Shown: piece after piece, positions 1 to 6,674 of the stretch
Layout: each line of letters starts with the position of its first letter
Position numbering within the stretch: position 1 is the first letter of the stretch
NCBI GenBank assembly: GCA_910578965.1
Contig: CAJTSP010000116.1
Span: 1-8,523, forward strand
Direction of reading: 5' to 3'
DNA: 8,523 bases
DNA from: an uncultured Oscillospiraceae bacterium
GTDB taxonomy: Bacteria > Bacillota > Clostridia > Oscillospirales > Ruminococcaceae
Position numbers and translations under genes: made by a program
Notes under the pieces: generated by a model
Seen by the model: the letters and a program-made list of their open reading frames with translations, nothing else
The model's database searches: none
What the model was told of the DNA's origin: nothing

Positions 1-6
1 ATTTTG

Positions 7-12
7 TATAAT
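7..12 (+). promoter_or_regulatory. Candidate sigma-A -10 box for the chemotaxis receptor gene
   Basis: A perfect TATAAT hexamer lies in a short AT-rich patch at the very left edge of an otherwise GC-rich region, 72 bases before the start codon at 85. The matching -35 box would fall outside the window, so it cannot be checked. No sigma-28 (SigD) motif, which drives many chemotaxis genes, is visible in 1-84, though its -35 half could also be cut off. If the box is used, the mRNA would begin near position 19 with a leader of about 65 bases. Confidence 0.55.
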
Positions 13-29
13 ATTACGGCGGGAAACAG

Positions 30-58
30 GCGGCAGGGCCCTTTGCCCAAAATGCCGC
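30..58 (+). other. Hairpin in the leader of the chemotaxis receptor mRNA
   Basis: GCGGCA (30-35) pairs with TGCCGC (53-58), and the adjoining GGGC (36-39) pairs with GCCC (45-48). This gives ten base pairs closed by a CCTTT loop, with an AAAA bulge on the 3' side. There is no following T-run, so it does not look like a terminator. It ends 12 bases before the Shine-Dalgarno (71-79) and lies inside the predicted 5' leader, where it could protect the mRNA or tune translation. The function is inferred only. Confidence 0.4.
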
Positions 59-84
59 GCCGCCGCCAATAAGGGTGATAAACG

Positions 85-2058
85 ATGAACAGCATCCGCA
101 AAAAAATTTCCGTCTGCCTGATGGCAACCGTCCTGCTTGCGCTGGCGGTGGTGGGCGGCTGCAGCACCGCGCTGAGCTACCGGGGCACCCTGGCCACGGT
201 AGACCAGATGATGTGCGAAACCGCCGTGCTGGCGGCCGGCCGCATCGAGCAGGAGCTCAATGCCTACAAAAACGTAGCTATGGACACCGGCTGCGTGCCC
301 CAACTGGCCGATCCGGAGGCATCAGTAGAGGACAAGCGCGCCATCATCAACGAACGGGTAAGCGCCCACGGCTTCCAGCGCGGCAACGTGATCGGGCTGG
401 ACGGCATCAGCCTCTTTGACGGCAAGGACTATTCCGACCGCGAGTATGTCCAGCAGGCCATGCAGGGCAACGTATATGTCTCGGAGCCGCTCATCAGCAA
501 GATCACCGGCGAGCTCTCGATCATGGTGGCTGCGCCCATCTATTCTGGCGGGGTATACGGCTCCCGCATTGTGGGCGTGGTGTATTTTGTCCCGCCCGAA
601 ACCTTTTTGAACGATATCATTTCCTCCGTCCGGGTTGGCCAGAGCAGCCATGCATACATGATTAACCGCAATGGCGACACCATTGCGGACGTCACCCTCG
701 AGACGATTACCACTCAAAATATCGAGGCCGAGGCCCAAAGCGACCCCTCTCTCAAGGAGCTGGCCTCGATCCACAGCGCGATGCGCCAGGGGCTGAATGG
801 GTTTGCCAGCTTTAGGGCAGAGGACGGCCCGCGCTTTGCGGCCTATGCCCCGGTAAACGGTACCGACGGCTGGAGCGTTGCGGTAACGGCCCTGAAAACC
901 GACTACCTGGCCGACACCTACTTTGGTATGATCGTAAATGTAGTGGCGGTGCTGCTTTCGGCCGCCGCATCGATTATTGTGGCGATGCGGCTCTCGGGCA
1001 GCATCAGCCGTCCGATGCAGGCCTGCGCCAAACGGATGCGCCAGTTGGTGGAAGGCGACCTGGAAACCCCCGTACCCCCTTGCCCTGGGCAGGACGAAAC
1101 CGCCATGCTCACCCAGTCTACCGCCGAGCTGGTAGCCGGGCTCAACAACATCATCTCGGACATCGGTTATCTGCTCACCGAAATGGCCAACCAGAATTTT
1201 GACGTACAGTCCCGCCATCGGGATGCCTATGTAGGCGGGTTCGAGAGCATCCTGCTGACCATGCGCAACCTCAAGGTAAACCTGAGCAACACCATGCGCC
1301 AGATCGACGCGTCGGCCGGGCAGGTCTCGGCGGCCAGCGGGCAGGTGTCGGCCGGCGCGCAGGCTTTGAGCCAGAGCTCGATGACCCAGGCAAGCTCGGT
1401 GGAGGAGCTTGCCGCCACCATCGAGGATATTTCGGACAGCGCCCAAAAAACGGCGGCGGCGGCCAAGGAGGCCGGCGAATACGTAGAAAAGGCCGGCGCC
1501 CAGCTTGGCGCGAGCGTGGGCCATGTAAACGAGTTGAACGCCGCGATGGGGCGGATCTCGGCCTCTTCGGAGGAGATCTCCAAAATAATCGCGGTAATTG
1601 AAAATATCGCGTTCCAAACCAACATCCTGGCCCTCAACGCCGCAGTGGAGGCCGCGCGGGCCGGTGCGGCGGGCAAGGGCTTTGCGGTGGTGGCCGATGA
1701 GGTGCGCAGCCTTGCCTCCAAGTCGGATGAATCGGCCAAGGCCACCAAGGAGCTGATCGAGGGCTCGATCTCGGCCGTGGCCGAGGGCACGGCCGCCGCC
1801 GCGCAGGTAACCGAGGCACTGGAGCAGACCAGTACCCTGGCCGGGCATGTCTCGTCCCAGATGGCGATTGTGGTGGAGGCGGTAGAAAAGCAGACCGCCG
1901 CCATCGTACAGGTAACCGATGGGGTAGACCAGATTTCCGGCGCCGTGCAAACCAACAGCGCCACCGCCCAGCAGAGCGCTGCCACCAGCCAACAGCTTTC
2001 GGCCGAAGCGGTAAGCCTCAAGCAGATGGTGGATCAGTTTACCCTCGCGGCCGACTGA
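85..2058 (+). CDS. Methyl-accepting chemotaxis protein with a periplasmic-type Cache sensor
   Basis: This 657-residue membrane chemoreceptor senses an extracellular ligand and controls the CheA/CheW kinase complex. Residues 1-8 are basic, followed by TM1 (about 9-32). The extracellular sensor (about 33-278) has the dCache-like signature DYSDREYVQQAMQGNVYVSE at 115-134. TM2 is about 279-302, a HAMP domain follows (about 303-356), then a long coiled coil and the cytoplasmic signalling hairpin. The hairpin tip is nearly canonical: FQTNILALNAAVEAARAG at 510-527, then GFAVVADEVRSLA at 532-544. Ala/Gln/Glu-rich helices on either side offer methylation sites. There is no C-terminal NWETF-type tether for CheR/CheB; the protein ends QFTLAAD. 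The ATG at 85 is supported by AAGGGTGAT at 71-79, five bases upstream. The gene stands alone, with no che or fli gene beside it. The ligand cannot be told from sequence. The long reading frames on the opposite strand are shadows. Confidence 0.96.
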   Translation: MNSIRKKISVCLMATVLLALAVVGGCSTALSYRGTLATVDQMMCETAVLAAGRIEQELNAYKNVAMDTGCVPQLADPEASVEDKRAIINERVSAHGFQRGNVIGLDGISLFDGKDYSDREYVQQAMQGNVYVSEPLISKITGELSIMVAAPIYSGGVYGSRIVGVVYFVPPETFLNDIISSVRVGQSSHAYMINRNGDTIADVTLETITTQNIEAEAQSDPSLKELASIHSAMRQGLNGFASFRAEDGPRFAAYAPVNGTDGWSVAVTALKTDYLADTYFGMIVNVVAVLLSAAASIIVAMRLSGSISRPMQACAKRMRQLVEGDLETPVPPCPGQDETAMLTQSTAELVAGLNNIISDIGYLLTEMANQNFDVQSRHRDAYVGGFESILLTMRNLKVNLSNTMRQIDASAGQVSAASGQVSAGAQALSQSSMTQASSVEELAATIEDISDSAQKTAAAAKEAGEYVEKAGAQLGASVGHVNELNAAMGRISASSEEISKIIAVIENIAFQTNILALNAAVEAARAGAAGKGFAVVADEVRSLASKSDESAKATKELIEGSISAVAEGTAAAAQVTEALEQTSTLAGHVSSQMAIVVEAVEKQTAAIVQVTDGVDQISGAVQTNSATAQQSAATSQQLSAEAVSLKQMVDQFTLAAD

Positions 2059-2090
2059 CGGCCGGCCCCTGCATTCCCCGGCCGGGCCGT
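2058..2090. repeat. GC-rich inverted repeat just after the chemoreceptor stop
   Basis: ACGGCC (2058-2063) pairs with GGCCGT (2085-2090), and GGCC (2064-2067) pairs with GGCC (2080-2083), with one bulged G at 2084. The stem begins at the last base of the stop codon. No U-tract follows, so on its own it is a poor rho-independent terminator. It may stabilise the 3' end of the mRNA. Confidence 0.45.
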
Positions 2091-2117
2091 TGCCTGCAAA
2101 CGTCGGTATCCAAGAGC

Positions 2118-2145
2118 GGCCGGCCGCGCCGGGGGCGGGCCGGCC
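2118..2145. repeat. GGCCGGCC inverted repeat in the intergenic region
   Basis: The octamer GGCCGGCC occurs at 2118-2125 and again at 2138-2145. Each copy is itself a palindrome, so the copies can also pair with each other. Between them CGCC (2127-2130) pairs with GGCG (2134-2137), which gives a hairpin of about 12 bp with a single bulged G. No T-run follows. It is the second of three consecutive hairpins in 2058-2216. Confidence 0.45.
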
Positions 2146-2161
2146 ACACAGCAGCATGCAG

Positions 2162-2228
2162 CCAGCGGCAGGCCCGCGGCGGGAGGATTCCCCCTGCCGC
2201 GGGCCTGCCGTGCTGGAGCCTTTTATCT
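2162..2228 (+). terminator. Probable rho-independent terminator of the chemoreceptor gene
   Basis: CGGCAGGCCCGCGGC (2166-2180) is perfectly complementary to 2196-2210. The short region between the arms can add a few more G-C pairs, and CCAG (2162-2165) can pair with CTGG (2213-2216) across a two-base bulge. TTTTATCT at 2221-2228 supplies a U-rich tail on the plus strand. The stem is very stable, but the tail starts several bases after it and is interrupted, so efficiency is uncertain. The minus strand has no T-run beyond this stem, so it probably does not serve the convergent M23 gene. Confidence 0.7.
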
Positions 2229-2248
2229 AAAATATCCGCAGGGTAGGC

Positions 2249-2264
2249 GCCGCGGTACAGCGGC
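2249..2264 (-). repeat. Small inverted repeat after the M23 peptidase gene
   Basis: GCCGC (2249-2253) and GCGGC (2260-2264) form a 5-bp stem around a 6-base loop, 15 bases beyond the M23 stop codon on the minus strand. No T-run follows directly; the nearest is the ATTTTA at about 2227-2232 read on the minus strand. It is the only candidate for ending the M23 transcript, and a weak one. Confidence 0.25.
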
Positions 2265-2278
2265 AAAGGGATCGTTCC

Positions 2279-2998
2279 TTACCCCGCGAGATACGGCATC
2301 GGGTCCACCGTGCTGCCGCCCTTGAGCACCTCAAAATGCAGATGGGTTTTTTCGGCGCTCTCGGCGCTGATTTCCCCAATCATGCCCAGCTTGGCGCCGG
2401 CGCACAGCTCGTCGCCCACTGTTACAGCAAGGCTGGGCGCAAGGCCGGCGTACCGGTACACCACCTCGCCGGATTCCACCTCGACCACCTGGCCCCAGTT
2501 CCCGTCCTCATACACGGCGGTCACGGTGCCGGCAGCGCAGGCGCGGACGGTGGCGTCCTCGGCACAGGAGATGTCCACCCCGTTGTGGGTACGCCAATCG
2601 CCCAGGGTCTCGCTGTATACCAGCTCATCGCCGCTATATTCCTTGCTGATCGGCCCAGAGACCGGCTGCACAAAGGAAGCACCGGCCTGCTCGGCAGCAC
2701 CGCCAGATTCGCCGGATGCGGCCGGCGGCTGCGACGAGGCAGCCTGCGAGGACGAGGCCGCTTGCTGCGGCGCCGAGGATGCGGGCTTGGGTATATCTTC
2801 TACCTTTTGATCGACCTGTGCCTGCGGCAGATCCCATGGGATGGCCTCCTCCTGCAATGGGGTTTTTGTTTCTGGTGTGTCGAGGCGCTGCACCATATTG
2901 CGGATGGCCCAAAAGCTGCTTACCGCCGCCGCCAGGATGCAGGCCAGCAGGGCAAGGTAAAAGCCCTTGTCCCGCAAAAACGATGTGATCTTGTTCAT
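2279..2998 (-). CDS. Membrane-anchored M23 (LytM) peptidase, SpoIIQ-like
   Basis: The 239-residue protein has a short cytoplasmic N-terminus and one membrane helix (about 12-33). A low-complexity Ala/Ser/Gln/Pro linker (about 65-108) follows, then a LytM domain (about 110-239). The zinc-site residues of the family are present: H138 and D142 in THNGVDI, then H219 and H221 in HLHFEV. M23 enzymes cut peptide cross-bridges of peptidoglycan outside the membrane. The layout of single anchor, linker, WRTHNGVDI block and terminal DPMPYL resembles clostridial SpoIIQ, the forespore protein that engages SpoIIIAH during engulfment. Bacillus subtilis SpoIIQ has lost full catalytic residues, whereas these are intact. 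The ATG at 2998 has GGAG seven bases upstream and a stronger AAAGGAG further back. No other sporulation gene is beside it, so a general cell-wall hydrolase remains possible. Confidence 0.9.
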   Translation of the reverse strand: MNKITSFLRDKGFYLALLACILAAAVSSFWAIRNMVQRLDTPETKTPLQEEAIPWDLPQAQVDQKVEDIPKPASSAPQQAASSSQAASSQPPAASGESGGAAEQAGASFVQPVSGPISKEYSGDELVYSETLGDWRTHNGVDISCAEDATVRACAAGTVTAVYEDGNWGQVVEVESGEVVYRYAGLAPSLAVTVGDELCAGAKLGMIGEISAESAEKTHLHFEVLKGGSTVDPMPYLAG

Positions 2999-3062
2999 GT
3001 TCTCGCTCCATTCTCCTTTGCGCGTATGGATTGCTCGTCCGCCGGGACGATGGGTTCGCTGT

Positions 3063-3093
3063 TAGTTTGCAGCAGTGCCGGGCGGTTTATGCA
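3063..3093 (-). promoter_or_regulatory. Weak candidate forespore (sigma-F/G type) promoter for the M23 gene
   Basis: Read on the minus strand, GCATA (3093-3089) is followed after 15 bases by CTGCAAACTA (3072-3063). The first element matches the -35 region of forespore sigma factors (G-pyrimidine-A/T-TA). The second keeps the A-x-A-x-T-A end of the sigma-F -10 but lacks its leading GG. The site lies about 65 bases before the M23 start codon. The match is partial and was sought because of the SpoIIQ resemblance, so treat it as a lead only. Confidence 0.22.
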
Positions 3094-3112
3094 TGGCGGT
3101 GAAACGCCGTGC
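3091..3112. promoter_or_regulatory. Imperfect dyad upstream of the psuK promoter, possible operator
   Basis: GCATGGCG (3091-3098) and CGCCGTGC (3105-3112) are inverted repeats with one mismatch around the 6-base centre GTGAAA. The dyad ends two bases before the -35 element of the psuK promoter and also sits at the candidate -35 of the divergent M23 gene. Spacing and symmetry suit a dimeric regulator; no regulator gene lies beside it in the window. Confidence 0.35.
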
Positions 3113-3114
3113 AC

Positions 3115-3143
3115 TTGTTTTTTGCCGTACGGCACAGTACAAT
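3115..3143 (+). promoter_or_regulatory. Sigma-A promoter of the psuK-psuG operon
   Basis: TTGTTT (3115-3120) and TACAAT (3138-3143) are separated by exactly 17 bases. The -10 box matches TATAAT at five of six positions; the -35 keeps only the TTG. Transcription would start near 3150, leaving a leader of about 120 bases before the TTG start at 3270. That leader contains a small GCCCG/CGGGC hairpin (3152-3165) and the 10-bp palindrome GCGGCGCCGC (3178-3187), but no terminator-like U-tract, so no attenuator is evident. Confidence 0.6.
3123..3134. promoter_or_regulatory. Perfect 12-bp palindrome in the promoter spacer, probable operator
   Basis: TGCCGTACGGCA is its own reverse complement and lies entirely within the 17-base spacer between the -35 and -10 boxes of the psuK promoter. 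A protein bound there would block RNA polymerase, which is the classic placement for a repressor, for example a GntR- or LacI-type regulator of nucleoside or sugar use. Which regulator binds, and which effector it reads, cannot be told from this window. Confidence 0.5.
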
Positions 3144-3269
3144 GAAAGAAAGCCCGCCGCCGGGCAGTCTTTGGGGCGCGGCGCCGCAGCACAGGATATA
3201 AACGCGGCGGCAGGGCCGGCAAATACGGGGCGCTGCAAAAACACAGATAAAGAAGAGGAGGCCGTCGCC

Positions 3270-4193
3270 TTGGGCTATGTTGCGGGCATTGGCGGGGCAA
3301 ACATCGACCTGCACGGCAGAGCGGACGGCGCGGTGGTCCTGCGGGACTCAAACCCCGGCCGGATGCATCTGTCGATGGGGGGCGTGATGCGCAATATCCT
3401 GGAAAACCTGGCCCGGCTGGGCGTGCCGGTACGGCTGGCCAGCGTGGTGGGCGGGGACGAATACGGCCGCATGCTGCGCGAGGGCTGCCACCGGCTGGGC
3501 ATGGACACCGAATGCCTTGTGACCCTGCCAAACGAGCATTCGAGCTGCTATGTCTCGATTTTGGACGGCAGCGGCGACATGCTGATCGCCATGAGCGACA
3601 TGCACATTGTTAAGCAGCTCAACGAGGATTTTGTGCGCGGCTGCCTGCCCATGCTCAATGCAGCCGAGCTGGTGGTGTGCGACGCAAACCTGTCCCCTAC
3701 CGCCATGCGCTACCTCACCGGGAACTGCACCCGGCCGCTGTATCTTGACCCTGTGTCCACCCGGTGGGCCGAGGCGGTACGCCCGGTACTGGGCCGATTT
3801 GACACGGTAAAGCCCAACCTTCTGGAAATGGAGGTGCTGGCCGGCATGCCCATCCGCAGCCGGGCAGGCCTTGACGCGGCCTGCGACACGGTGCTGGCCG
3901 CCGGGGTGAGGCAGGTGTTTGTTTCGCTGGGCGAAAACGGCCTTTGGTACAAGGGCCCCGGCGGGGCGCTGCATGGCAGGGCGCGCGGGTTTGACCGGCT
4001 GGTAAACGCCACCGGCGCGGGCGACGCCACCATGGCCGGCATTGTATATGCGGCGCTGCACGGTATGCCGCCAGAGGATACCCTGCGCTTTGCGCTGGGG
4101 GCCGGGCTGCTGGCCGTGAGCGGCCAAGACACCATCAACCCGGCGATGAGCGCCGGCGCGGTAAATACCATGATAAAGGAGTATCTGCTATGA
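3270..4193 (+). CDS. psuK: Pseudouridine kinase, PfkB (ribokinase) family
   Basis: The 307-residue cytoplasmic kinase is predicted to phosphorylate pseudouridine to pseudouridine 5'-phosphate with ATP. An N-terminal strand with GGANID (8-13) is followed by the first PfkB signature region GGVMRNILENLARLG (37-51). Next come DPVS (160-163), KPNLLEME (181-188) and SLGENG (219-224). The second signature NATGAGDATMAG (246-257) contains the anion-hole GAGD and the catalytic base D252. The TTG at 3270 is chosen because AGAGGAGG (3254-3261) sits eight bases upstream and homology begins here. An in-frame ATG at 3075 would add 65 low-complexity residues, lies upstream of the predicted promoter and lacks support. 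The last four bases overlap the start of psuG (ATGA). Adjacent psuG makes pseudouridine the likely substrate; by sequence alone another nucleoside or sugar kinase is possible. Confidence 0.88.
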   Translation: MGYVAGIGGANIDLHGRADGAVVLRDSNPGRMHLSMGGVMRNILENLARLGVPVRLASVVGGDEYGRMLREGCHRLGMDTECLVTLPNEHSSCYVSILDGSGDMLIAMSDMHIVKQLNEDFVRGCLPMLNAAELVVCDANLSPTAMRYLTGNCTRPLYLDPVSTRWAEAVRPVLGRFDTVKPNLLEMEVLAGMPIRSRAGLDAACDTVLAAGVRQVFVSLGENGLWYKGPGGALHGRARGFDRLVNATGAGDATMAGIVYAALHGMPPEDTLRFALGAGLLAVSGQDTINPAMSAGAVNTMIKEYLL

Positions 4194-5107
4194 ACCTAAA
4201 CCAATACCTCGATATTGCCCCTGAGATACGTTCGGCCGTGGCCGGCGGAAAGCCGGTGGTTGCGCTGGAGAGCACCATCCTTTCGCACGGGATGCCCTAC
4301 CCGGAAAACCTCGCCTTTGCAGCCCGGGTAGAAAGGGTGATCCGGGACGAAGGGGCCGTGCCCGCCACCATGGCGATCATCGACGGCCGGATGAAGGCGG
4401 GCCTGACCGAGGCAGAGCTTGAGCGGATGTGCAAAGCCGAGGGGGTGGCCAAGGTGAGCCGCCGGGATCTGCCCATTTTGCTGGCTCAGGGCGGCACCGG
4501 CGCAACCACGGTGGCCTCCACCATGATTCTGGCGAGCTTTGCAGGCATCCGCATCTTTGCCACCGGCGGCATTGGCGGGGTACACCGCGGCGCACAGCAG
4601 ACCATGGATATCAGCGCCGACCTGCAGGAGCTGGCCCACACCCCGGTAGCGGTAGTATGCGCCGGCGCCAAGATGATTCTGGACATTGGGCTGACCCTGG
4701 AATACCTTGAGACGATGGGGGTGCCGGTGCTGGGCCTCGGCACCGACGATTTCCCCAGCTTTTACTGCCGCAAAAGCGGCTTTGGGGTGGACTGCAACGC
4801 CAAGACCCCGGCTGACGCCGCCCGGGTGGCCAAGGCCAAGTGGGACCTGGGGCTTGCCGGCGGGCTTTTGATCGGCAACCCGGTGCCCGAGGAATACGCC
4901 ATGGATTTTGACGAGATGACCGCCGTGATCGACAGGGCGCTGGCCGCCGCCAAGCAGGCCGGGGTGCGCGGCAAGGATACCACGCCCTTTTTGCTGGCCC
5001 ACATTGTGGAGTACACCGGCGGGCGCAGCCTTGCCACCAACATCGAGCTGGCCTGCCACAACGCGCAGATGGCCGCCCGTATCGCGGTGGAGTACGCAAA
5101 GCTGTGA
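4190..5107 (+). CDS. psuG: Pseudouridine-5'-phosphate glycosidase
   Basis: The 305-residue enzyme cleaves the C-C glycosidic bond of pseudouridine 5'-phosphate to give uracil and ribose 5-phosphate, the second step of pseudouridine breakdown. The family blocks are all present: VALESTILSHG (24-34), KVSRRDLP (88-95), GATTVASTM (104-112), FATGGIGGVHRGA (123-135), DISADLQEL (140-148), CAGAKMILDIG (157-167) and the C-terminal TGGRSLATNIEL. By alignment from memory with the E. coli enzyme, E27, K88, D144 and the Schiff-base lysine K161 correspond to its E31, K93, D149 and K166. Length is normal for the family. AAAGGAG (4175-4181) lies eight bases before the ATG. The start overlaps the psuK stop and the stop overlaps the next start, so all three genes are probably translationally coupled. 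Confidence 0.97.
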   Translation: MNLNQYLDIAPEIRSAVAGGKPVVALESTILSHGMPYPENLAFAARVERVIRDEGAVPATMAIIDGRMKAGLTEAELERMCKAEGVAKVSRRDLPILLAQGGTGATTVASTMILASFAGIRIFATGGIGGVHRGAQQTMDISADLQELAHTPVAVVCAGAKMILDIGLTLEYLETMGVPVLGLGTDDFPSFYCRKSGFGVDCNAKTPADAARVAKAKWDLGLAGGLLIGNPVPEEYAMDFDEMTAVIDRALAAAKQAGVRGKDTTPFLLAHIVEYTGGRSLATNIELACHNAQMAARIAVEYAKL

Positions 5108-6645
5108 GCCGGCACAAAAAAGGCACAGACGGGGCGGCTGTTCCCGCACCAAAGCCGCCCGACGTGCAGGGGCCGGACAGCGGGGCGCCGGCGCGCAAAC
5201 CCCCTGCCCCGCAAAGGCTGGCGCTACCCCTCGGCCCCTGCCGGGTTGACTGGTCCGCAGCCATCCTGATTGGCCTTGCGGCGCTGGCCTGTTTCCAGCA
5301 CCCGGACATCTGGGAAACCTCAAACCATAGCTGGCTGCTGCTGGACAGCTTGTTTGAGGGCCGTTTTTTGGAGTTTTACAGGGTGGTGGCCGCCCACGAA
5401 ACGCCCCTTTACTATGTAAACGGGGCCAATTACAACATCGCTGTCTACCTGCTGTTTGCGGTTTGGCAGCTACCGGTCTGGCTGGTGTGCAGGCTGGGAA
5501 GCCTTGCGGTAAATGAATATTTTTTGCTCTTTTGGTCCAAGGGGCTCTGCGCGGCGGGGCTGGCGGCCTGTTGCTGGCTGCTGGGCCGGCTGGGCCGGGG
5601 CCTGGGGCTCCCGCAGGCGGAGTGCCGGTGGGCGGCGTTGGGGTTGCTTCTCTGGCCGGCCAGCTTTTTTGGCGTGCTGGTGATGGGCCAGTACGATGTG
5701 TTCTGCCTATCGGCCACCCTGATTGCCCTGCTGCACTACCAAAGAGGGCAGCTACGGCCGTTTACGGCCTGGATGGGCGCGGCGGCGCTTTTTAAGTTTT
5801 TTCCGCTGCTGGTGTTTTTGCCGCTTTTGCTGCTGGCCGAAAAGCGGCCCAAAAAGCTTTTGCTGCACGGCCTCGGCAGCCTGTGGCTGTTGGCCCCCAC
5901 CACCCTTTTGTTTTGGGGCCGTACCGATAAAGCCCTAAGCTTTACGGTGGAAATGGCACAGCGCCTGTTTGCCCAGACCCTGCCCGGCGGCATGCGGGAT
6001 TACCCGGTGTTTGCGGTTGTGTACGCGGCCGCCCTGGTACTGTGCTGGTTTTGGCGGCCGGAGCCGGCGCGGCTGCGCGGGCCGCTGGCAGTATACGTTT
6101 GCCTTGCGGTGTATGGGCTGATGCTGCTGTGCATCCGCTGGCATCCGCAGTGGGTGGCGTTGCTGGGCCCATTTTGGTTGCTGGGCATGCTGCTTCAAAA
6201 GGAGCGGCTGGCCTTTTTGGCAATGGATTGGGTGTTCAGCGCTGGGTACTTTTTGCTGGTGTTTTTTGAGTTCCCCTGCCAGATGGATGCAAACCTGTTT
6301 GATTATGGGCTCATCTCGGCCCTGACCGGGCGATACGCCAGCCAAAACCTTGCCCGCACCACTGCCTCTGTGCTGCTGGAAAAGATTCCCTTCTGCGTGC
6401 AGTTGGCCCCGGCCCTGTTTGCCGTACCGCTGCTGGCCGCGCTAATCCTGCAATTCCCCCTTGAGGGCGGCAGCCTTGCGGCTCGGCTGGCCGGGGCGGG
6501 TGCAAACGGGGTAAAAGGCGCCCAAGGCTGTAAACCGGCTATTGCCCCGGTATCCCTGCGGGTGTGGATGTTTGCCAGCTTTGCGGTCGGGGTATTGGCC
6601 TGCTGGTTCCTGCCCAGCCTTTGGGTTTGGGTACAGTGTTTTTAG
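5104..6645 (+). CDS. Polytopic membrane protein, putative GT-C type glycosyltransferase
   Basis: This 513-residue protein has a Pro/Ala-rich, charged cytoplasmic tail (1-46) and about ten to twelve hydrophobic segments. Features recall GT-C enzymes that use polyprenyl-phosphate sugars (the PIG-M/DUF2029-like mannosyltransferases). The first outer loop after TM1 carries acidic residues (HPDIWETSNHSW, 66-77). MGQYDVF (194-200) is followed by a helix and ALFKFFPLLVFLP (228-240). RWHPQWVALLGPFWLL lies at 345-360. Such enzymes attach sugars to glycolipids, wall polymers or proteins on the outer membrane face; the acceptor here is unknown. The start is GTG at 5104 within a GTGA overlap with psuG; GGTGGAG at 5086-5092 is a plausible ribosome site. 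A nucleoside transporter would be expected in this position, but the GQYD and lysine motifs do not suit one. The family assignment is tentative. Confidence 0.8.
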   Translation: MSRHKKGTDGAAVPAPKPPDVQGPDSGAPARKPPAPQRLALPLGPCRVDWSAAILIGLAALACFQHPDIWETSNHSWLLLDSLFEGRFLEFYRVVAAHETPLYYVNGANYNIAVYLLFAVWQLPVWLVCRLGSLAVNEYFLLFWSKGLCAAGLAACCWLLGRLGRGLGLPQAECRWAALGLLLWPASFFGVLVMGQYDVFCLSATLIALLHYQRGQLRPFTAWMGAAALFKFFPLLVFLPLLLLAEKRPKKLLLHGLGSLWLLAPTTLLFWGRTDKALSFTVEMAQRLFAQTLPGGMRDYPVFAVVYAAALVLCWFWRPEPARLRGPLAVYVCLAVYGLMLLCIRWHPQWVALLGPFWLLGMLLQKERLAFLAMDWVFSAGYFLLVFFEFPCQMDANLFDYGLISALTGRYASQNLARTTASVLLEKIPFCVQLAPALFAVPLLAALILQFPLEGGSLAARLAGAGANGVKGAQGCKPAIAPVSLRVWMFASFAVGVLACWFLPSLWVWVQCF

Positions 6646-6674
6646 CTTCTGCATCCTTTTGCAATATAGGCTGC

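Noticed and set aside
322..2157. A 611-codon open frame on the minus strand opposite the chemoreceptor gene
   Set aside because: It is rich in Gly, Arg, His and Leu with no recognisable domain and lies antisense to a clearly conserved receptor. High G+C keeps such frames open by chance.
2336..3145. Plus-strand frames across the M23 gene
   Set aside because: They have no domain or ribosome site and lie opposite a complete M23 domain with all zinc-site residues.
3075..3269. A longer psuK start at the ATG at 3075, adding 65 residues
   Set aside because: The added stretch is unlike any PfkB N-terminus and would start upstream of the predicted promoter. The TTG at 3270 has a near-perfect ribosome site at the right distance.
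4196..5323. A 375-codon minus-strand frame opposite psuG
   Set aside because: It is a composition-driven shadow of psuG, whose catalytic blocks are intact on the plus strand.
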